Assembly: GCA_045805565.1 (NCBI GenBank)
Contig: JBJMKZ010000002.1
Location: forward strand, 1 to 31,386
Length of the DNA: 31,386 bases
Source: DATAEY01 sp045805565
GTDB taxonomy: Bacteria; Actinomycetota; Thermoleophilia; Solirubrobacterales; Solirubrobacteraceae
Direction: 5' to 3'
Part shown: one piece after another, positions 22,803-29,775 of the stretch
Numbering within the stretch: the first letter of the stretch is position 1
Layout of the letters: the number at the start of each line of letters is the position of its first letter
Position numbers and translations under genes: made by a program
Notes under the pieces: generated by a model
Databases searched by the model: none
Told to the model about the DNA's origin: nothing
The model's input: only the letters and a program-made list of their open reading frames with translations

Positions 22803-22853
22803 CGGCTCACCGACAGTGTGGCGGGTGGCGAGGTCGGGCTGGCTGGTTGCCGC

Positions 22854-23240
22854 TCACTCGAGCGCGGCGCTGTAGGCCTCGGCATCCAGCAGCTGCTGTT
22901 GCTCGCCCGGCTCGGACAGGCGGACCTTGACCATCCAGCCCTCCCCGTAGGGATCTTCGTTGATGGTCTCCGGGCGATCGGCCAGCGCCTGGTTGCGCTC
23001 GATGATCTCGCCCGACAGCGGCGCCACGACGTCGGACACCGCCTTGACCGACTCCACCTCCGCGTAGGGCTCGTCCTTGGTTGTCCTCGTACCGACCTCG
23101 GGCGGCTCGAAGAACACCACCTCCCCGAGCTGGTCCTGCGCGTACCAGGTGATGCCCAGGGTCCCTACGTCGCCCTCGACCCGCGCCCAGTCGTGCTCGG
23201 GGTGATAGAGGAGGTCGTCCGGGTACGAGGCTTCGGGCAC
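22854..23240 (-). CDS. gcvH: Glycine cleavage system H protein
   Basis: GcvH is the lipoyl carrier that shuttles the aminomethyl group between P-, T- and L-proteins. The 128-residue protein contains LLYHPEHDWARVEGDVGTLGITWYAQDQLGEVV and the lipoylation site ESVKAVSDVVAPLSGEI, with K66 as acceptor. The GTG start at 23240 shares its first base with the gcvT TAG stop, and a strong AAAGGAGGG lies 4-5 nt before it. This fixes the start and excludes a frame extending 370 nt into gcvT. No lipoyl-protein dehydrogenase gene is present in the window. Confidence 0.97.
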   Translation of the reverse strand: MPEASYPDDLLYHPEHDWARVEGDVGTLGITWYAQDQLGEVVFFEPPEVGTRTTKDEPYAEVESVKAVSDVVAPLSGEIIERNQALADRPETINEDPYGEGWMVKVRLSEPGEQQQLLDAEAYSAALE

Positions 23241-24313
23241 TAGCCCTCCTTTCGATAGAGCGGCTTCTCCGCCACCACGGCGCGACGGAGCCTGCCGCGG
23301 ACGTCGATCTCGATCTCCTGCCCCGGACGCGCGCGCGGCGCCGGCAGGTAGGCCATCCCGATTCCCACCCCCAGGCACGGCGACAGAGTCCCGCTGGTCA
23401 CCTCGCCGCCGCCGGCCACCGGGTTGCCGGGGCGCGGGATCCCGGGACCGGTGAACCTGAACGGCACCAGCTTCTCGCGGGGCCCGGCCTCGCGGACAGC
23501 CCGTACCGCTTCGGAGCCGATGAACCCGGTGTCCTCCTTGCAACACCAGCCGAGTCCCGCCTCGATCGGATTGCGCTCCGGGGTCAGGTCGTTGCCATGG
23601 AGGTGGAAGCACACCTCCAGGCGCAACGTGTCACGGGCGCCGAGCCCCGCCGGGGTCGCGCCCCCGGCGACCAGGGCGTCCCACACGTCCGGCGCCGCGT
23701 CCGGTGCGACCAGGACCTCCACCCCGTCCTCGCCGGTGTAGCCGGTGCCGCACACGAGCGCGGCGGCCCCGCCGAGCGGCAGCTGCGCGGTGCGCATGCG
23801 GGGCGGGAGCTCACCCTCGGCCAGGCCCTGGACCAGGGCGCGGGCGCGTGGGCCCTGGACCGCCAGCATCGCGTAGTCGGCGGCGCGGTCGATCACCTCG
23901 CAGTCGAATCCACCGGCGTGGTCGCCGATCCAGGCGAGGTCGCCCTCGTGGTTGGACGCGTTGGTGACGGTGAGGAAGCGGTCGGGCTCGAGACGGTAGG
24001 TGAAGGTGTCGTCGAGGACTCCGCCGTCCTCGCGGCAGATCAGGCCGTACTGCGCTCCGCCCACCGCGAGCTTGGAGACGTCGTTGGACAGCACGCTCTG
24101 CAGCAGGTCCTGGGCCTGGGCTCCGCGGATCTCGACCTCGCCCATGTGGGAGACGTCGAACACGCCGACGTCACGGCGGACCGCGAGATGCTCCGGGCGG
24201 ACGCCCGCGTACCGCACCGGCATCTCCCACCCCGCGAACGCGACCAACCGGCCCTGCGCGCCGCGATGCCGCTCGAACAGCGGCGTGCGGCGAAGCGTCT
24301 GCGCGGCCGGCAT
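23240..24313 (-). CDS. gcvT: Aminomethyltransferase (glycine cleavage T protein)
   Basis: GcvT moves the aminomethyl carbon from GcvH to tetrahydrofolate, releasing ammonia. The 357 residues include TPLFERHRGAQGRLVAFAGWEMPVRY, VGVFDVSHMGEVEIRG, GGVLDDTFTYRL, YAMLAVQGPRA, GTGYTGEDGVEVLV and, later, LGARDTLRLEVCFHLHGNDL with the folate-domain residues. Length and motif order are standard. The ATG at 24313 has no ribosome site; TAGCCT lies 9 nt upstream, indicating a leaderless start for the gcvT-gcvH-gcvPA-gcvPB operon. No glycine riboswitch was seen in the 118 bp before it. Confidence 0.97.
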   Translation of the reverse strand: MPAAQTLRRTPLFERHRGAQGRLVAFAGWEMPVRYAGVRPEHLAVRRDVGVFDVSHMGEVEIRGAQAQDLLQSVLSNDVSKLAVGGAQYGLICREDGGVLDDTFTYRLEPDRFLTVTNASNHEGDLAWIGDHAGGFDCEVIDRAADYAMLAVQGPRARALVQGLAEGELPPRMRTAQLPLGGAAALVCGTGYTGEDGVEVLVAPDAAPDVWDALVAGGATPAGLGARDTLRLEVCFHLHGNDLTPERNPIEAGLGWCCKEDTGFIGSEAVRAVREAGPREKLVPFRFTGPGIPRPGNPVAGGGEVTSGTLSPCLGVGIGMAYLPAPRARPGQEIEIDVRGRLRRAVVAEKPLYRKEG

Positions 24314-24322
24314 GCGGGGGCC

Positions 24323-24328
24323 AGGCTA
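24323..24328 (-). promoter_or_regulatory. gcvT: Putative -10 box of the gcv operon (TAGCCT)
   Basis: TAGCCT on the minus strand ends 9 nt before the gcvT ATG, in the gap after ftsZ. A leaderless start here would leave no room for a glycine riboswitch in the message. Confidence 0.4.
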
Positions 24329-24431
24329 CCAGCGGCCCCGGGGCGGCCCGAGGGCTGGATGGCGGCTGCTCAGCGCGCGTCGCGGCCGTCCGACGGGATG
24401 TCGCGGCCGCCCCGCGAGTGGCCGGACGGGG

Positions 24432-25517
24432 CTAGGAGTCGCGCAGGAACGACGGGATGTCGATCTCGTCGTCGGAGATCTCGAGCGACGAGCGCTGGCG
24501 CGAGTCGAGCGTGACGTCGCGGTCGCGGCGGCGCTGACGGACCGAGTCGCGGGCGGTGAACGGCGACGATGGCCGGTGATGGAAGCCGGTGGCGATCACC
24601 GTGACGCGGACCTCGTCGTCGAGGGCGTCGTCGATGACGGCGCCGAAGATGACGTTGGCGTTGGCGTCGGCGGCGCTGGAGATGATCTCGGCGGCCTCGT
24701 TGACCTCGAACAGGCCCAGGTCGTGCCCGCCGGTGATGTTGAGCAGGACCCCGGCCGCGCCCTCGACCGACTCCTCGAGCAGCGGCGAGGAGATCGCCTC
24801 CTTGGCGGCCTCGACCGAGCGCCCCTCGCCCGCCGCCGCGCCGATCCCGATCAGCGCGGTGCCCGCGTCGTGCATGACCGTGCGCACGTCGGCGAAGTCG
24901 AGGTTGATCAGGCCCGGGACGGTGATCAGGTCGGTGATGCCCTGGACGCCCTGGCGCAATACCTCGTCGGCCTCGCGGAAGGCGTCCATCAGGCTCGTGC
25001 GCCGCTCGACGATGGTCAGCAGCTTCTCGTTGGGGATCACGATCAGGGTGTCGACCTCGTCGCGGAGGTGCTCGATGCCCTCCTCGGCCTGCTGGCCGCG
25101 CTGGGCTCCCTCGAACTCGAACGGGCGGGTCACCACGCCGACGGTGAGGGCGCCGATCTCGTTCTTGGCGATCTCGGCGATGATCGGCGCCGCGCCCGTG
25201 CCGGTCCCGCCACCCTCGCCGGCGGTGACGAACACCATGTCGGCGCCCTTCAGGGCCTCCTTGATCTCGTCGCGCGACTCGGCGGCGGCGCCCTGTCCGA
25301 TCACGGGATCGGCGCCCGCCCCCAGGCCCTTGGTCAGCTGATGCCCGATGTTGAGCTTGACGTCGGCGTCGCACATCTGCAGCGCCTGGTGGTCGGTGTT
25401 CGCCGCGATGAACTCGACGCCGCGCAAGCCGGCGTCGACCATGCGGTTGACCGCATTGGTCCCGCCGCCGCCGACGCCGACGACCTTGATCACTGCCAGG
25501 TAGCTGCCGCTCTCCAT
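24432..25517 (-). CDS. ftsZ: Cell division protein FtsZ
   Basis: FtsZ is the tubulin-like GTPase that forms the division ring. The 361 residues show VVGVGGGGTNAVNRM (nucleotide base site), the tubulin signature GGGTGTG (102-108) and NLDFADVRTVM, the T7 loop with the catalytic Asp. A short variable linker and the C-terminal anchor peptide IDIPSFLRDS (352-361), which docks onto partner proteins, follow. The linker is only about 35 residues. The ATG at 25517 has a weak AAGGG site about 13 nt upstream. A separate promoter lies about 70 nt upstream, so ftsZ can be expressed independently of murD-ftsQ. No ftsA gene lies between ftsQ and ftsZ. Confidence 0.98.
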   Translation of the reverse strand: MESGSYLAVIKVVGVGGGGTNAVNRMVDAGLRGVEFIAANTDHQALQMCDADVKLNIGHQLTKGLGAGADPVIGQGAAAESRDEIKEALKGADMVFVTAGEGGGTGTGAAPIIAEIAKNEIGALTVGVVTRPFEFEGAQRGQQAEEGIEHLRDEVDTLIVIPNEKLLTIVERRTSLMDAFREADEVLRQGVQGITDLITVPGLINLDFADVRTVMHDAGTALIGIGAAAGEGRSVEAAKEAISSPLLEESVEGAAGVLLNITGGHDLGLFEVNEAAEIISSAADANANVIFGAVIDDALDDEVRVTVIATGFHHRPSSPFTARDSVRQRRRDRDVTLDSRQRSSLEISDDEIDIPSFLRDS

Positions 25518-25583
25518 GTTCGGTCCGACCCTTCAGCTAGCGTTGAGGGTTTGGCAGACCCCTCCCGTCGCATGGATTTACGC

Positions 25584-25612
25584 ACGTTAGGGCCAAATGG
25601 CGGATCCGTCAA
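25584..25612 (-). promoter_or_regulatory. ftsZ: Promoter of ftsZ (TTGACG-17-TAACGT)
   Basis: On the minus strand TTGACG (25612-25607) and TAACGT (25589-25584) are 17 nt apart, the best vegetative sigma-factor promoter in the window. Transcription would begin near 25577, leaving a leader of about 60 nt before the ftsZ ATG. Confidence 0.7.
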
Positions 25613-25634
25613 TCGCGCAAGCTGCGTTGCAGAT

Positions 25635-25650
25635 GCCGGAAGTCTCCGGC
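25635..25650 (-). terminator. Hairpin GCCGGA-GACT-TCCGGC after ftsQ
   Basis: A perfect 6-bp stem with a four-base loop lies between ftsQ and the ftsZ promoter. It has no U-run on either strand, so termination of the murD-ftsQ message here is only a possibility. Confidence 0.3.
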
Positions 25651-25660
25651 TCGGGCTGAG

Positions 25661-25683
25661 GGTTGACGATCGCACAGTCAACC
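25661..25683. repeat. Inverted repeat GGTTGAC-9-GTCAACC upstream of ftsZ
   Basis: Two 7-bp arms separated by 9 bp form a perfect inverted repeat, about 50 bp before the ftsZ -35. The left arm is part of GAGGGTTGA (25658-25666), which recurs as a direct repeat at 25691-25699. The remaining sequence of the 224-bp ftsQ-ftsZ gap shows no ORF. The arrangement suits a regulator binding site, but none is known for it. Confidence 0.4.
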
Positions 25684-25741
25684 TGGAGTAGAGGGTTGAG
25701 CCTGGCCCCCGCGGGGAATCTTCGCGGTGGTGGCGATGGGA

Positions 25742-26491
25742 TCACGTCGTCGGCGGGGACGGCGACGCCGGCGGGACGGGGCCCGTGCCGTCATCGGCAA
25801 ACTGCCCCGCCACCGGACGCTGAGGAGCGCTGACGTCCAGATACGAGGCCCCGGCCGCCCGCCCGTCCGAGAGCACCCGCGCGGCCGCCGCCCACTTCGC
25901 CTCCAGGCGGACCGGCGCCCCGAAGTCGATCCGCGGCCCCGAGCGCAGTCCGACGTGCAAACCGTCGCCGTCACGGCGCACATCGTCGACCAGAGGCCGC
26001 AGCACCGCAGGGGCCGCACCCAGCAGCGCGACCACCGACAGGGCGCCGGGGTCGGTCAGGCGCCGGGTGGCCACCGGCCCCGAGACGGGCACGGTCGGCA
26101 GATCGGGGCCCGCCGCGCGGTCGGTCAGCAGCGTCCCGTCGGCCGCCACCGGCACCGGCCGACCATCCGCCATCACTTCGGCCACCGGCTCGTACTCGAC
26201 GACCTCGATGCGCAGCCGGTGCGGTGGGTCGCTGGCGACCCGCAGGTCCTTGACGATCGGGTAGGGACGCACCGCGGCGCGCAGCTCGTCCATCCGGACG
26301 TGAAGGGTCGTCATGTCGGAAGTCGCGGCCCGCAGCGCGCCGGCGATGGCGCGACCGTCGCCACCGCCGGTCCCGGTCACCGCGACCCGTCGCACCTCGA
26401 CCAGCGACGAATCGCGCAGCCATAGGAAGCCGCCGGCCAGGAGAGGCAGCCCCACCAGCGCCGTGATGGCCAGCCGCCGCAGCCGGATCAC
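25742..26491 (-). CDS. ftsQ: Cell division protein FtsQ
   Basis: FtsQ is a single-pass membrane protein that links early and late divisome proteins through FtsB and FtsL. The 249-residue protein has a short cytoplasmic start, one membrane helix (about 7-25) and a POTRA domain beginning LVEVRRVAVTG and ending RIEVVEYEPVAEV. A beta domain with DGTLL and a Pro-rich tail follows. The GTG at 26491 overlaps the murB stop as GTGA (26488-26491); a frame extending upstream into murB was rejected. It is the last gene of the murD-ftsW-murG-murC-murB-ftsQ run and is followed by the 224-bp gap with the ftsZ promoter. Confidence 0.92.
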   Translation of the reverse strand: MIRLRRLAITALVGLPLLAGGFLWLRDSSLVEVRRVAVTGTGGGDGRAIAGALRAATSDMTTLHVRMDELRAAVRPYPIVKDLRVASDPPHRLRIEVVEYEPVAEVMADGRPVPVAADGTLLTDRAAGPDLPTVPVSGPVATRRLTDPGALSVVALLGAAPAVLRPLVDDVRRDGDGLHVGLRSGPRIDFGAPVRLEAKWAAAARVLSDGRAAGASYLDVSAPQRPVAGQFADDGTGPVPPASPSPPTT

Positions 26492-27405
26492 GGCGCCTCC
26501 GGCTCGTCGGGCCAGGCGACCGGGCCGAGTGTCTGCACCTCCGGCTCCAGCGTCACCCCGAAGCGCTCGCGCACGCGCCGGCGGCCCTCGGCCATCAGGG
26601 CGATGACGTCGCAGGTGGTGGCGCCGCCGGCGTTCTCCACGAAGTTGGCGTGCTTGTCGGAGAAGCGGGCGCCCCCGACCGCGAGCGCCCGGCACCCCGC
26701 GGCCTCCAGGAGCTGCCCCGCCGTCCGTCCCCCGGCCCGTGCGTCCTGCGGGTTCTTGAACGTCGAGCCGAACGTCTTGACGCCCGAGGGCTGGGCGGCT
26801 CGCCGCTGGGAGCGCATCTCAGCCAGAGTCGCCTTGACCCGTTCGGTGGCGGCCGGGGCCAGGGCGAACGACGCCCGCGCCACCACCTCCCCCGAGCGCA
26901 GGTTGGAGCGCCGGTACGCGAACCCCAGGGACTCCGGAGCACGGCGCTCGGCGCCATCCGCCGTCACCACCTCCACCCACTCGAGCACGCGGTCCAGGTC
27001 CCCTCCGTACGCGTTGGCGTTCATCTTCACCGCCCCGCCCACCGTGCCGGGGATGTTGACCCCGAACTCGAGGCCGGTCAGTCCGGAACGCGCCGCCTGG
27101 GCGGACGCGCTCGGCAGGCGCGCTCCCCCGCCGCAGCGCACGCGGGTCCCCTCGACGTCGATGCGCGCCAGCTCGGCGTCCAGCTTGATCACCAGTCCCC
27201 TCACGCCCTCGTCGGCCACCAGCAGGTTCGACCCCGACCCCACGACCCCTACCTCCAGCTGCGCGTCGGCCGCCCAGGCCAGCAGCTCGCGCAGGCGCTC
27301 CTCGCTCCCGGCCCGCGCGAAGAACTCGGCGGGGCCCCCGGTGCGCACGGTGGTCAGCCGCGCGAGCGGGTAACCGGACTGCACTCCGGTCGGCACGCCG
27401 CTCAC
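26488..27405 (-). CDS. murB: UDP-N-acetylenolpyruvoylglucosamine reductase
   Basis: MurB reduces UDP-GlcNAc-enolpyruvate to UDP-MurNAc with NADPH and FAD, the second step of peptidoglycan precursor synthesis. The 305 residues show LTTVRTGGPAEFF, VVGSGSNLLVADEGVRGLVI (FAD site), GLEFGVNIPGTVGGAVKMNANAYGG and FGSTFKNP, which carries the catalytic Ser. The C-terminal part has SDKHANFVENAGGATTCDVIALM. GTG at 27405 overlaps the murC stop as GTGA, and its own stop overlaps the ftsQ start, so three genes are translationally linked. Confidence 0.97.
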   Translation of the reverse strand: MSGVPTGVQSGYPLARLTTVRTGGPAEFFARAGSEERLRELLAWAADAQLEVGVVGSGSNLLVADEGVRGLVIKLDAELARIDVEGTRVRCGGGARLPSASAQAARSGLTGLEFGVNIPGTVGGAVKMNANAYGGDLDRVLEWVEVVTADGAERRAPESLGFAYRRSNLRSGEVVARASFALAPAATERVKATLAEMRSQRRAAQPSGVKTFGSTFKNPQDARAGGRTAGQLLEAAGCRALAVGGARFSDKHANFVENAGGATTCDVIALMAEGRRRVRERFGVTLEPEVQTLGPVAWPDEPEAP

Positions 27406-28724
27406 GCCACCAGCCTCGCGGCCAGCTCGTCCACGTTGCCGGCCCCCAGCGTGAGGCAGACGTCGGCCTCACCCAACCGGGAGCTCAGGAAGCGCTCGGC
27501 CCCGTCGAACCCGGGGAACCAGCCGACCTGCCTACCCCGCGACGCGTCGGCGGCGGCCTGCGCTATCCACCGCCCCGAGACGCCGGGGTGGTCCTCGGGG
27601 CGCTCACGCGCCCGGTAGACGTCGAGGACCACCGGCAGGTCCGCGGCCGCCAGCGCGGCGCCGAACTGGCGCCAGAGGGCGGCGGTGCGGGAATAGAGAT
27701 GGGGCTGGAAGGCGGCGACCACGCGACGCGGCCCGAGCGTCCGGGCGGCATCGATCGCGGCGCGGACCTCGGTGGGGTGATGGGCGTAATCGTCGTAGAC
27801 CGTGGCCCCCCGTGAGGTCCGCCCGCGCAGCTCGAAGCGGCGCGCGACTCCGCGAAACTGCGACAGGGCGCCGGCGGCGAGCGCCGGATCCGCGCCGGCG
27901 AGCCGGGTCGCGGTGAGTGCGGCCGCGGCGTTGAGGGCGTTGTGGGCGCCGGGAACGGCGAGTCGCACGTCGAGGTCGCGCCAGGCGAAGCGCGAGCCCC
28001 CGGGCTCGAGCTGCGGCGCCGGGACGTCGAAGGTCGCGTCCACGCCATCCTGCAGCCGCAGCAGGTCGGGGCGATCCCAGACCACCCTCCGATCGGCAGC
28101 GCGCAGGAAGGCGCGCATCGTCTGCTCGAGCTCCAGCCGCGACCCGTAAGTCGCATGGTGGTCGAGCTCCAGGTTGGTGAGCAGCGCAATGCTCGGACGC
28201 AGCTCCAGCAACGAGCGGTCGGACTCGTCGGCCTCCACCACGATCCACTCGCCGCCTCCCCACTCCGCGTTCGTCCCCGTGTCGCGCAGCTCGCCGCCGA
28301 TCAGGTAGGCCGGCTCCATCCCGCACGCCCGCAGGGCTACCACCGCCATGGCGGCGGTGGTCGTCTTGCCGTGCGTTCCGCTGACCGCCAGGCAGCGCTT
28401 GAGCGACGCCACCTGCGCCAGCAGCGCGCCGCGGTGGTGCTCGGCCGCCCCGCGCGCCCGCCCGACCGCGCGCTCGGGGTTGTCCGGGGGCACGGCGGTC
28501 GAGTAGACGATCTCGGCCCCGTCGGGGACATTGGCCGCGTCGTGGCCGAGCGCGGGCTCGATGCCCGCGGCGCGCAGACGGACGACGTACGGGGACTCCG
28601 CCCGATCGGACCCGCTGACCTGCGCCCCGAGGCGACGGGCCACCAGCGCCAGCCCGCTCATGCCCGCGCCGCCGACGCCCACGAAGTGCAGGCGGCGACC
28701 CGAGAACGGCAGGGGAGCGCTCAC
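27402..28724 (-). CDS. murC: UDP-N-acetylmuramate-L-alanine ligase
   Basis: MurC adds L-alanine to UDP-MurNAc using ATP. The 440 residues contain the N-terminal Rossmann segment LHFVGVGGAGMSGLA (12-26), the ATP loop SGTHGKTTT (115-123), VEADESDRSLLELRPSIALLTNLELDHHATYG and the C-terminal domain with YDDYAHHPTEV and AFQPHLYSRT, all standard. GTG at 28724 is 4 nt after the murG stop with a GGTGAGG site very close to it. The stop overlaps the murB start. Confidence 0.97.
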   Translation of the reverse strand: MSAPLPFSGRRLHFVGVGGAGMSGLALVARRLGAQVSGSDRAESPYVVRLRAAGIEPALGHDAANVPDGAEIVYSTAVPPDNPERAVGRARGAAEHHRGALLAQVASLKRCLAVSGTHGKTTTAAMAVVALRACGMEPAYLIGGELRDTGTNAEWGGGEWIVVEADESDRSLLELRPSIALLTNLELDHHATYGSRLELEQTMRAFLRAADRRVVWDRPDLLRLQDGVDATFDVPAPQLEPGGSRFAWRDLDVRLAVPGAHNALNAAAALTATRLAGADPALAAGALSQFRGVARRFELRGRTSRGATVYDDYAHHPTEVRAAIDAARTLGPRRVVAAFQPHLYSRTAALWRQFGAALAAADLPVVLDVYRARERPEDHPGVSGRWIAQAAADASRGRQVGWFPGFDGAERFLSSRLGEADVCLTLGAGNVDELAARLVA

Positions 28725-28728
28725 GGCC

Positions 28729-29775
28729 TCACCGGGCGGCCGCCAGCACCTGGGCGGCGACCGCCCGCGCCGCGGCCGGCCGGGCCAGGGCGGCGGAGGC
28801 GTCGCGCATCTCGGCCAGCCGGTCGGGGTCGTCGAGGAGCGCCGACACCGTCTCGGTCAGCCGCATCGGCATGAGCTCGTCGTCGACGATCACCACCGCC
28901 GCGCCGGCGTCGGCCATCCAGCGCGCGTTGGTGGTCTGATGGTCGCCGGCGGCGTGGGGATACGGGATGAGCACCGCGGGGCGTCCGTGGGCGGCGATCT
29001 CGAGCACCGAGCCGCCGGCGCGGGCCACGACCAGGTCGCTGGCCAGCAGCGCCTGGCCGAAGTCGTCGAGGTAGGGATGCAGTTCGTAGTGGGGTCCCGG
29101 GCTGCGCAGGCTCCCGAAGTCGCGCCGGCCCGCCACGTGCAGCACCCTGAAGTCGGCGTCGGCGAACGCCGCGATGGCAGCCTGGTTGATCGACTTGGCG
29201 CCGAGGGATCCTCCGTAGACCAGCAGGCAGAACTCGGCGGGACCCAGGTGGAAGCGCGCCCGGGCGGCCCGCCGGTCGGTGGCCGGAGGCGGCATGGGGC
29301 GGCCGGTGACCCGGAAGCGCTCGCCGCGGCGGCCATCGATCGGGAAGGCCAGGCACACCCGGCGGGCGAAGGGGGCGAGCAGGCGGTTGGCCAGGCCGAG
29401 CTGCGAGTCGGCCTCGGTCAGCACCAGCGGCACCCTTTCGAGCGCCGCGGCCAGCCCGACCGGGGCCGAGACGTACCCCCCGCCACCCATCACCGCGGCC
29501 GGGTGAAGGTCGCGGAGCAGGCGGCGGGCCCGGGCGGTCGCCAGCGAAGCGCGGAAGAGCGCCCTCAGCGCCTGGATGGGATTACTGCGGTCGAGCCCCT
29601 CCAGGCCGAGTGGCCGCAGCTCGTACCCGGCGGCCGGGACCAGCTCGGCCTCGGCGCGCTGGCCCGCGATGAAGACGACGTGGACTCCGTCAGCCCGCAG
29701 CACGTCGGCCACCGCCAGCGCGGGCACGACGTGTCCGGCGGTCCCGCCGGCGGCGATCACGATCTGCTTGGGCAT
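28729..29775 (-). CDS. murG: UDP-N-acetylglucosamine transferase MurG
   Basis: MurG transfers GlcNAc onto lipid I to make lipid II at the inner face of the membrane. The 348-residue GT-B enzyme has a glycine-rich loop GGTAGH (10-15), GGGGYVSAP (97-105), GGSLGAKSIN in the second domain and IAAHGRPAVLIPYPHAAGDHQTTNA at the nucleotide-sugar site. It differs from E. coli-type MurG: the HEQN motif reads TEADSQ (120-125) and GNPVR reads TGRPMP. The ATG at 29775 lies inside the 3' end of ftsW, an 86-nt overlap, with no ribosome site, so it probably relies on coupled translation. Confidence 0.93.
   Translation of the reverse strand: MPKQIVIAAGGTAGHVVPALAVADVLRADGVHVVFIAGQRAEAELVPAAGYELRPLGLEGLDRSNPIQALRALFRASLATARARRLLRDLHPAAVMGGGGYVSAPVGLAAALERVPLVLTEADSQLGLANRLLAPFARRVCLAFPIDGRRGERFRVTGRPMPPPATDRRAARARFHLGPAEFCLLVYGGSLGAKSINQAAIAAFADADFRVLHVAGRRDFGSLRSPGPHYELHPYLDDFGQALLASDLVVARAGGSVLEIAAHGRPAVLIPYPHAAGDHQTTNARWMADAGAAVVIVDDELMPMRLTETVSALLDDPDRLAEMRDASAALARPAAARAVAAQVLAAAR

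Noticed and set aside
22854..23612. Upstream-extended gcvH frame
   Set aside because: The extension overlaps gcvT out of frame; the strong AAAGGAGGG before GTG 23240 gives the correct start.
24314..24431. Glycine riboswitch before gcvT
   Set aside because: No tandem aptamer features were seen, and the apparent -10 box lies 9 nt before the ATG, leaving no leader.
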